Positions 1-5,753 of a stretch of 13,879 nt of DNA are shown here, piece after piece. The translations under genes were made by a program, and so were the position numbers. The DNA comes from a candidate division WOR-3 bacterium. Its GTDB lineage: Bacteria; SDB-A. The notes under the pieces are model-generated. The model saw only the letters and a list, made by a program, of their open reading frames with translations, was not told where the DNA came from and did not search any database. The stretch spans positions 1 to 13,879 of the forward strand of contig JAFGSQ010000052.1 of NCBI GenBank assembly GCA_016934535.1. Reading direction: 5' to 3'. The number at the start of each line of letters is the position of its first letter. Position 1 is the stretch's first letter.

Positions 1-51
1 AACCCCGCTGGATTTTGAGTCCAGTGCGTCTACCAGTTCCGCCACTCCGGC
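1..51 (-). tRNA. tRNA-Leu (anticodon CAA), 3' part cut off by the window edge
   Basis: Read on the minus strand, the sequence starts with a 7-nt acceptor 5' strand GCCGGAG, then TG and a D-arm of bacterial tRNA-Leu type (GCGGAACTGGTAGACGC). The anticodon stem is CTGGA/TCCAG with loop CTCAAAA. The anticodon CAA lies at plus-strand positions 15-17 and reads UUG leucine codons. The sequence after the anticodon stem (CGGGGTT) would begin the long variable arm typical of class II tRNA-Leu. The rest of the variable arm, the T-arm and the 3' acceptor strand lie beyond the left edge. It is transcribed divergently from rimO. Confidence 0.93.
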
Positions 52-66
52 AGGCAGAAAAAGGCA

Positions 67-95
67 ATTATAAACATCATTTTTTGACAAAGCAA
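67..95 (-). promoter_or_regulatory. Sigma70-type promoter for the tRNA-Leu gene
   Basis: On the minus strand there is a perfect -10 hexamer TATAAT (67-72). A -35-like TTGCTT (90-95) precedes it with a 17-bp spacer. Transcription would start near position 60, giving a leader of about 9 nt before the tRNA 5' end at 51, a usual arrangement for tRNA genes. The -35 box matches the TTGACA consensus at only its first three bases, and it abuts the rimO start codon at 98. Confidence 0.6.
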
Positions 96-97
96 GA

Positions 98-1399
98 ATG
101 AAAAATTTTTTTATAGATTTCAACGGATGTCAGAGAAACCACATAGACGCCGAACTGATATCGGCGGCGTTGAAGAAAAATTCCTTTGACGAAGTTCACG
201 CTCCGGAGAGAGCGGATGTTTTGATTTTCCTTGGATGCGGATTTACTGAAGATGCAAGAAAAGAGAGCATAGAAACAATACTCGAGATGTATCTTGCAAA
301 AAAGAAAAAATCCGTTCTCGTCGTCGGAGGATGTATTTTCAGAAGACACAAGGCAGAATTAAAAAAAAATCTGCCTGAAGTCGATCTTTGGGTGGACGGC
401 TCCAACCCGGCTTTATTCCTAAAAACTCTTAAAAACACCGAGCAGACGGATGATTTTTCTCTGCCTGAACTCGATGGACCGAGAAACAGAATGGGATTGT
501 TTCATGTCGGGCTCGTAAAAATTTCCGAGGGCTGTCTCAACAACTGCTCGTATTGCGCAATACCGTTTATTAGAGGACCTTTAAGAAGCAGAGAAATAAA
601 GCATGTCACAGACGACGTCAAAAGACTCCAGGACGAGGGATGCACTGAAATTATACTCGTGTCGCAGGATTCGACGGCGTACGGGAAAGACAAAGCAGGT
701 AAAAGTCTTATGCCGAAACTTTTGGGTAAAATGGAAAAATGCGTATATCCCGGGGTGAAATACAGGATACCTTACCTTCATCCTAATGGAATTGACGACA
801 GACTGGCGGAAAAAATCGCTGGAACTGAAAAAATGATAAAATGCCTCGATATACCGGTTCAGCATTTTTCCGACAAACTGCTTAAAAAAATGAACAGAAA
901 TTCAACCGGCGCAGAACTCGTGGATCTGTTTTCGAAACTTCGTCAAAAAATTCCGGGGTCGGCCTTCAGGACCACTTTTATAGTCGGATTTCCAGGAGAG
1001 ACAGACCGAGACGTCGCGAAAATTATAACCGCTTCCAGGAAAATCGGTTTCGAAAGATCCGGTGTATTTATATACAGCCGGGAAGACAACACACAGGCAA
1101 AAAGTTTTCAAAATATACCCGCTAGAAAAACAGCCAGAAAAAGATATTTCGAAGTAAAAAAAAACCTGGACGTGGTAATGCTCGGCAAAGACAAAATGCG
1201 GGAAGGTCTTAAAATCCAGGCGATAATTGACGGTTACGCGGGTTCTTACGCCGTCGCGAGAACCGATTGGGACATGCCTGATGTCGACAAGGCGGTTTTC
1301 ATTAAAGACGAAAAAAGAGAGTTACAGAGCGGAATATGGACAAACATAAAAATCGTGAAAGCGACAAAAAATGCCTTATACGCGGTCAAAGCGGACTGA
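98..1399 (+). CDS. rimO: RimO: ribosomal protein S12 methylthiotransferase (radical SAM)
   Basis: Predicted to add a methylthio group to the conserved aspartate of ribosomal protein S12, using SAM and two [4Fe-4S] clusters in the cytoplasm. The 433 residues match the usual RimO length. The N-terminal UPF0004 domain carries the three auxiliary-cluster cysteines C11, C47 and C79; the context around C47 (GCGFTEDARKESIETI) is RimO-like rather than MiaB-like. The radical SAM CxxxCxxC motif is C146, C150, C153, followed by AIPFIRGPLRSR, also typical of RimO. The C-terminus is a TRAM-like domain with the RimO-style pattern around ARTDWDMPDVD. The start ATG has no convincing Shine-Dalgarno sequence; a -10-like TATAAA lies at 69-74 but without a matching -35. 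First gene of the run; it overlaps the next gene by 29 nt. Two A9 runs (361-369 and 1156-1164) lie within it. MiaB or MtaB identity is less likely. Confidence 0.9.
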   Translation: MKNFFIDFNGCQRNHIDAELISAALKKNSFDEVHAPERADVLIFLGCGFTEDARKESIETILEMYLAKKKKSVLVVGGCIFRRHKAELKKNLPEVDLWVDGSNPALFLKTLKNTEQTDDFSLPELDGPRNRMGLFHVGLVKISEGCLNNCSYCAIPFIRGPLRSREIKHVTDDVKRLQDEGCTEIILVSQDSTAYGKDKAGKSLMPKLLGKMEKCVYPGVKYRIPYLHPNGIDDRLAEKIAGTEKMIKCLDIPVQHFSDKLLKKMNRNSTGAELVDLFSKLRQKIPGSAFRTTFIVGFPGETDRDVAKIITASRKIGFERSGVFIYSREDNTQAKSFQNIPARKTARKRYFEVKKNLDVVMLGKDKMREGLKIQAIIDGYAGSYAVARTDWDMPDVDKAVFIKDEKRELQSGIWTNIKIVKATKNALYAVKAD

Positions 1400-2465
1400 A
1401 AAACTTTTTTTGTATCTTTTGGCGTCAATGTTTTTTGTCCTTAACTTCTGCGTTTCGTGCTCGAAAAATTCGAAAGAAATTTTTAGCAAGATAGATTCCA
1501 CAAATTATTTTGTATTGTTTTCGGATTCGATGGACGGTGAAATCACTTCGTGGGACGCGTCCGGAGATTCGGCTCTGATGATAGGGACTTCCACCGGAAG
1601 AATCGCGCTTTATTCACTGAAAAACGGCAAGATTCTCGACGATACTTTTTTCGACGGGTCCGTGTCTCAGATAAACTGCGTCAGTGAAGGGTGTGCCGTC
1701 CTTTTCAGCGACGCTTACGTCAGGCTTTTTGACGAAAATTGGTCCATGGTCAGGGAATTCAGGATTTCCAGAGGCAGATACATGCCTTCGGCGGAAGGCC
1801 CCGGAAAGATATTCTATCAGAAGCTTGACGGTGAGATATTTATATTCGACCACGAGGTCCTCTACGTTTCAGAAATAGACATAACACAAGCCAAGGGAGT
1901 CGGAATGAGAAGGCCTGTAAAAAACAGCGGAAAAATTCTGTTTCTGACGAGAAAAGCACTCTGGTGCCTCGATTCAAAAAGCGGAAATATTTTGTGGTTT
2001 TCTCCTTTCGAAGGTGCGGCAATTCCGGCTGATTTTGCCGTTTCTGACGACACGGTATTTGTCTCGTTTGACGACGGGACACTTCTCACCGTCGAAAGCT
2101 TCGACGGGAGAATACTGATGAGCCGTTCACTTTTCGAAGGTGAGGGGTTTGTCTTTGACGTCCAGTGCGAAGACATGTATTATATTGCAGAAAACGGTGA
2201 TATAGGTGTATATTTCAGGGGATCTGAAGAATTTCTCTGGAATCTCAGAACAGGCAATGTTTATTTGACCAAGCCTTTGACGGACAGCGAAAATGTCCTG
2301 TGCGTAAGTATATCAGGTCAATTTCTCGCCGTTGACAGGTGGACAGGAAGAGTGAATGAGGCTCTTATGCTGCCTTTGCAAAACGTGAAGTATTTTGAAA
2401 AATCGGGAGAAATTTTTATAGCCGCGGGAGGGAACGGTGTTTTTTGCGTCATCGGCAAAAAATGA
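1371..2465 (+). CDS. Putative lipoprotein with PQQ-like beta-propeller repeats (BamB-like fold), copy 1
   Basis: A 364-residue protein with a basic N-terminus (RSKRTEK), a hydrophobic stretch of about 20 residues and a possible lipidation cysteine at C30 in the context FCVSC. This lipobox is imperfect, with Cys at -3 instead of Leu. The mature part is beta-rich, with recurring strand-turn units of the quinoprotein/PQQ propeller kind: GRIALYSLKNGKIL (about 76-89), KALWCLDSKSGNILW (195-209), GTLLTVESFDGRILM (226-240) and GQFLAVDRWTGRVNE (316-330). No catalytic residues are recognisable. Such lipoproteins usually serve as envelope scaffolds, as BamB does in outer-membrane protein assembly, but a specific role is not shown. 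The chosen start gives a complete signal peptide and overlaps rimO by 29 nt; an in-frame ATG at 1428 would remove the basic region. Confidence 0.72.
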   Translation: MPYTRSKRTEKLFLYLLASMFFVLNFCVSCSKNSKEIFSKIDSTNYFVLFSDSMDGEITSWDASGDSALMIGTSTGRIALYSLKNGKILDDTFFDGSVSQINCVSEGCAVLFSDAYVRLFDENWSMVREFRISRGRYMPSAEGPGKIFYQKLDGEIFIFDHEVLYVSEIDITQAKGVGMRRPVKNSGKILFLTRKALWCLDSKSGNILWFSPFEGAAIPADFAVSDDTVFVSFDDGTLLTVESFDGRILMSRSLFEGEGFVFDVQCEDMYYIAENGDIGVYFRGSEEFLWNLRTGNVYLTKPLTDSENVLCVSISGQFLAVDRWTGRVNEALMLPLQNVKYFEKSGEIFIAAGGNGVFCVIGKK

Positions 2466-3555
2466 AAAGTGTTTGCATACAATCTTTTTTTTATTAACCG
2501 GTTTATTGGTTTTGTCATGCTCTTCGCTTCACGAAGCGAAATACGATTTTTCAATTTACGGCGGAAGCCGCGATCATTCTCCTTACAGAACAAAAGGCGT
2601 CGAAGAGTTCGGAAAAGAACTCTTTTTCGCCGTTCAGATAAGACCGGTCGGAGTTTTTATTCATGAAACCGGTTATGCTGTATTTGCATCAGACGGAGAA
2701 ATTTTATTTTTTGATCCCGCAGCGGGCACCTTGTCCGTAATTAAAGAGACCGGCCGATATTTTTCTTCGGTAATACAGTCCGGTCAATACTTTTTCGCGG
2801 TTTGCGAAGACAGCGTTCTGATCAAACTTGACGCCGGTTTTTCTTTGGTTTGGGAAGTATCACTTGAAGAAAAAATAATTTCCCTGCCCGTGCTAAATGG
2901 CGGCAATCTGATATTGATCACTGAAAACGGTGTGCGAGGTGTTTCCTCTTCGGACGGCTCTACCGAAGCCCGCGTCGAAGGGTTGAATTTCACGGGCTGC
3001 GGCAGAGTCTCTCCCCTTGTAAACGAAGGTAAAATGTACGTCCCTTCTGCCGGAGGAGAGATTTTATGTTTCGATCTCAAAAAATTCACGCTGTCCTGGA
3101 CTTATTTTACGGGAAGCTTTTTTCCAGTCAGATCGGTTCCTGTTATGACCGGATCGAGACCATCGGTTTTTGACTGCGCCGGAACATTCCACATCTTAAA
3201 TCCCTCGGACGGTTCTCTTTACGGAAAATTCAGATTGCTTCCTATCTCTTCTCCGTCTTTTGCCGCAGTTGACGGAGACGAAGTAGTAGTTTCTAGCCTT
3301 TTCGGAGACAAAATCGTTTTTTCATATTCTCTGAAGAATAGTGAGATGAACTGGATCAAAAAAGGATTTTTCGGACAGCCTTTCATTTTCAAAGACGCCC
3401 TTGTCGTGGCTTCCGACAGTTCATTAACTGTACTCGACAAAAACGGAAATGTTATCGAGAGCTATACTGAAAATTCAGGAGTAACCAGTTATTTCATACA
3501 TCCGCAAGCCTTTTTCATGTTTTCGGATGAAGGATTGAGAATTATATCAAAGTGA
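2437..3555 (+). CDS. Putative lipoprotein with PQQ-like beta-propeller repeats (BamB-like fold), copy 2
   Basis: A 372-residue protein starting at a GTG preceded by a strong purine-rich site (GGGAGGGA, 2427-2434). It overlaps the preceding gene by 29 nt. The N-terminus has a hydrophobic segment (about 14-26) and a lipobox VLSC with the lipidation cysteine at C28. The mature protein begins with YDFSIYGGSRDHSPY, which resembles the opening motif of PQQ/BamB-like propellers (a W/F..GG....H/R pattern). Repeat units follow, such as DGEILFFDPAAGTLSV, GGEILCFDLKKFTLSW and AGTFHILNPSDGSLYG. It is probably an exported, membrane-anchored paralogue of its upstream neighbour; the two resemble each other in length, signal type and repeats. 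The function is unknown; envelope assembly or a structural role is an inference from the fold. Confidence 0.74.
   Translation: MFFASSAKNEKCLHTIFFLLTGLLVLSCSSLHEAKYDFSIYGGSRDHSPYRTKGVEEFGKELFFAVQIRPVGVFIHETGYAVFASDGEILFFDPAAGTLSVIKETGRYFSSVIQSGQYFFAVCEDSVLIKLDAGFSLVWEVSLEEKIISLPVLNGGNLILITENGVRGVSSSDGSTEARVEGLNFTGCGRVSPLVNEGKMYVPSAGGEILCFDLKKFTLSWTYFTGSFFPVRSVPVMTGSRPSVFDCAGTFHILNPSDGSLYGKFRLLPISSPSFAAVDGDEVVVSSLFGDKIVFSYSLKNSEMNWIKKGFFGQPFIFKDALVVASDSSLTVLDKNGNVIESYTENSGVTSYFIHPQAFFMFSDEGLRIISK
2523..2540. repeat. Short inverted repeat just after the lipobox codons of the second lipoprotein
   Basis: A perfect 7-bp inverted repeat, TTCGCTT (2523-2529) and AAGCGAA (2534-2540), with a 4-nt CACG loop. 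It lies inside the coding region directly after the lipobox cysteine codon. It contains the 10-mer CTTCACGAAG (2527-2536), which recurs in reverse complement in the hairpin at 13860-13874. It could fold in mRNA; no function is shown. Confidence 0.5.
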
Positions 3556-3562
3556 GGAAAAT

Positions 3563-4060
3563 ATGCCCCAAGTTTTTCTGAGCGACCGAGCCGTGGTTGA
3601 AGGAGACGTGAGGCTTGGACAAAACGCCAACATCTGGCACTGCGCGGTTTTGAGAGCCGACATAAATCACATCGAAGTAGGCGAGAACACCAACATTCAG
3701 GACGGATGCATTGTTCACGTAACGCACGTACTTCCGGCTGTAATAGGAAAAAATGTAACAGTGGGACACGGCGCCATAGTACACGGGTGCAGGATTGAAG
3801 ACAACGTGTTGATCGGCATGGGGGCCGTAATACTGGACGGTGCCGTGGTCGGAAAAAATTCCGTCGTAGCGGCCGGTGCAGTCGTGCTCGAGAATCAGAA
3901 AATCGAAGAGAATTCGCTTGCGGCCGGAATACCCGCGAAAATTAAAAGGGCTGTATGCCAGGAAGAGGTGCTAAAGATTTCCGAATCCGCCGCTGAATAT
4001 GTTAAACTTGCACAAAAAAAATTAAAAGAGACGAATTTCGACAGGAGGATTGATGATTAA
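3563..4060 (+). CDS. Gamma-class carbonic anhydrase-like protein (left-handed beta-helix, YrdA/CaiE family)
   Basis: A 165-residue hexapeptide-repeat protein, normal for the YrdA/PaaY/gamma-carbonic anhydrase family, expected to trimerise with metal sites between subunits. The putative metal-binding histidines are H52 (DGCIVHV), H69 and H74 (VGHGAIVHGC). R31, D33 (LRADINHIEVG), Q46 and D47 correspond to residues conserved in the archaeal enzyme Cam, so the site looks intact. Many family members have no measured carbonic anhydrase activity, so the reaction CO2 + H2O to bicarbonate remains a prediction. The acidic loop with the proton-shuttle glutamate of Cam is not evident, as in other short bacterial members. 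The start ATG follows GAGGA by 4 nt. The gene lies 7 nt after the lipoprotein gene and overlaps korA by 8 nt, so it is probably translated with the CO2-handling KOR enzyme. Confidence 0.85.
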   Translation: MPQVFLSDRAVVEGDVRLGQNANIWHCAVLRADINHIEVGENTNIQDGCIVHVTHVLPAVIGKNVTVGHGAIVHGCRIEDNVLIGMGAVILDGAVVGKNSVVAAGAVVLENQKIEENSLAAGIPAKIKRAVCQEEVLKISESAAEYVKLAQKKLKETNFDRRIDD

Positions 4061-5177
4061 AAAAATGATGCACGGCAACGAAGCCTGCGCGTATGGAGCC
4101 ATAATAGCCGGCTGCAGATTTTTTGCCGGTTATCCGATTACGCCATCGAGTGAGATCGCCGAAGAAATGGCGGTCATGCTTCCTCAAGTCGGAGGAAAGT
4201 TCATACAGATGGAGGACGAGATAGCTTCGATGGCCGCAATTATCGGTGCGAGCCTCAACGGAATAAAATCCTTGACCGCGACATCCGGACCGGGTTTCAG
4301 CCTCAAACAGGAGAACATCGGTTACGCGTGTCACGCCGAAATCCCGTGCGTTATAGTCAACGTTCAGAGAGGGGGCCCTTCGACGGGCAGTCCGACGATG
4401 CCTTCACAGGAAGATTTCATGCAGAGCAGGTGGGGAACTCACGGGGATCATTTCATAGTCGTGCTTTCTCCGAGCAGTGTTCAGGAAACTTTCGAACTGA
4501 CAATCAAATCGTTCAACATTTCCGAAAAATACAGAACGCCCGTGATTCTTTTGATGGACGAGATAGTCGGGCACATGACTGAAAAAATGATATTACCGGA
4601 ACCTGGAGAGGCGGAAATAATAGAAAGAAAAAAACCCGGCGTGGAACCCGAAAACTTCAAACCGTACGAGACCACTGATGACGGAGTTCCGCCCATGGCG
4701 GCATTCGGAAGCGGTTACAGACATCATGTCACGGGACTGATGCACGACGACACGGGTTTTCCCACAAACGACAACGCCAAAATAAAAGCGCTTAAAGACA
4801 GATGGAAAAAGAAATTTGACATGGCGCGTGATTCTATTGTGATGACGGAGCTGATAGATGCCGAGGACGCCGAGTATCTCGTTTTTTCGTACGGCAGTTC
4901 GGCCAGGTGTGCGAGGAAGGCCGTAAAAATGGCGCGTGAGAAAGGTGTCAAAATCGGACTTATGAAAGCTTTGACACTATGGCCGTTTCCCGACAAAGAG
5001 CTGGCGAAAGCCTCGGAGAAGCTTAAGGGAATAATCGTCGCCGAAATGAACATGGGTCAGGCGATACGCGAAGTGGAACGTGCAATACCGAAAAACGTCA
5101 AAGTTCTTGGTGCAAACAGGTACGACGGCGAATCGATGCACCCCAACGATATTCTAAACGTTATAGAAAAATTTTAA
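4053..5177 (+). CDS. korA: 2-oxoacid:ferredoxin oxidoreductase alpha subunit, probably 2-oxoglutarate-specific (KorA)
   Basis: Catalytic alpha subunit of the TPP-dependent enzyme that interconverts 2-oxoglutarate + CoA and succinyl-CoA + CO2 with reduction or oxidation of ferredoxin. The N-terminal domain has the hallmark YPITPSSE (27-34), then TSGPGFSLKQENIGYA and RGGPSTGSPT...Q.D....HGDH, all typical of the alpha family. The segment around DGVPPMAAFGSGYRHH and the C-terminal transketolase-like domain are also present. The length of 374 residues fits KorA of the four-subunit type. The ATG at 4053 is preferred because AGGAGG (4043-4048) is 4 nt upstream; a TTG at 4050 would be too close to that site. 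The substrate could instead be a branched-chain 2-oxoacid (VOR), because family motifs alone do not settle specificity. Confidence 0.88.
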   Translation: MIKKMMHGNEACAYGAIIAGCRFFAGYPITPSSEIAEEMAVMLPQVGGKFIQMEDEIASMAAIIGASLNGIKSLTATSGPGFSLKQENIGYACHAEIPCVIVNVQRGGPSTGSPTMPSQEDFMQSRWGTHGDHFIVVLSPSSVQETFELTIKSFNISEKYRTPVILLMDEIVGHMTEKMILPEPGEAEIIERKKPGVEPENFKPYETTDDGVPPMAAFGSGYRHHVTGLMHDDTGFPTNDNAKIKALKDRWKKKFDMARDSIVMTELIDAEDAEYLVFSYGSSARCARKAVKMAREKGVKIGLMKALTLWPFPDKELAKASEKLKGIIVAEMNMGQAIREVERAIPKNVKVLGANRYDGESMHPNDILNVIEKF

Positions 5178-5190
5178 AAGGGGACAAGGA

Positions 5191-5745
5191 ATGTCTTTTC
5201 GTTACGAAATCAGATTGAGCGGCGCAGGCGGGCAGGGTTTGATATTGATAGGAAAAATCCTCGCCGAAGCCGCGGCTATATTCGCAGACCTGAACGCGAC
5301 CCAGAGCCAGTCATACGGACCTGAATCCCGAGGCGGAGCCAGCAGGAGCGAAGTAATAATATCGGATGAAGACATAGATTATCCGAAAGCCGGACAGGTG
5401 GATTTTCTGCTGGCGATGACACAGGAAGCTTTTGACAAATACTCGGGAATGACGAAAAACGGCGGCGTTATTGTCTACGACAAGGAACTCGTTCACTCGC
5501 CCAAAGAAGTCGAAGGAGTAAGAGTGTATCCTTCCGACATAACAAGCATCGCGGTCAGAGACCTTAAAAAACCTATCGTCGCGAACATGGTCGCCCTCGG
5601 GATAGTCGTGAATCTTTCGAACATACTTCCCGTTGAAACAGTAAAAGAAGCTATAAAGTCGAGGGTTCCGAGAGGAACCGAGGACATCAATCTTCAGGCT
5701 TATGAACTTGGTTACGAAAAAGGGAAAGAGCTTCAGGGGCTTTAA
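5191..5745 (+). CDS. korC: 2-oxoacid:ferredoxin oxidoreductase gamma subunit (KorC)
   Basis: A 184-residue gamma subunit of the same KOR complex. It starts with the family's glycine-rich motif SGAGGQG (10-16), followed by QSYGPESRGGASRSEVI at about 40-56, a very characteristic segment of the POR/KOR gamma domain. In structurally known relatives the gamma domain packs against the alpha/beta core and helps in CoA handling. The gene starts 13 nt after korA. AGGGGA (5179-5184) can serve as ribosome binding site, with AAGGA immediately before the ATG. An 8-nt gap separates it from the large GlnE-like gene, so the KOR genes are not contiguous. Confidence 0.9.
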   Translation: MSFRYEIRLSGAGGQGLILIGKILAEAAAIFADLNATQSQSYGPESRGGASRSEVIISDEDIDYPKAGQVDFLLAMTQEAFDKYSGMTKNGGVIVYDKELVHSPKEVEGVRVYPSDITSIAVRDLKKPIVANMVALGIVVNLSNILPVETVKEAIKSRVPRGTEDINLQAYELGYEKGKELQGL

Positions 5746-5753
5746 GGCCATTC

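Noticed and set aside
84-89. TTGACA just upstream of rimO as a consensus -35 box
   Set aside because: A -10 at proper spacing would fall at about 107-112, a T-run inside the rimO coding sequence, so transcription from it could not include the rimO start codon.
361-369. A9 run in rimO (and a second at 1156-1164) as a programmed slippage site or sequencing frameshift
   Set aside because: The reading frame continues through both runs with RimO features on each side, and no alternative product with recognisable content appears in another frame. A-runs are common in this AT-rich coding sequence.
5311-5751. A 146-codon minus-strand open frame opposite korC, and similar minus-strand frames along the window
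   Set aside because: It lies entirely opposite a gene with clear KorC motifs, shows no recognisable motifs and has no ribosome binding site. Many such antisense frames occur here and follow from the codon bias of the real genes.
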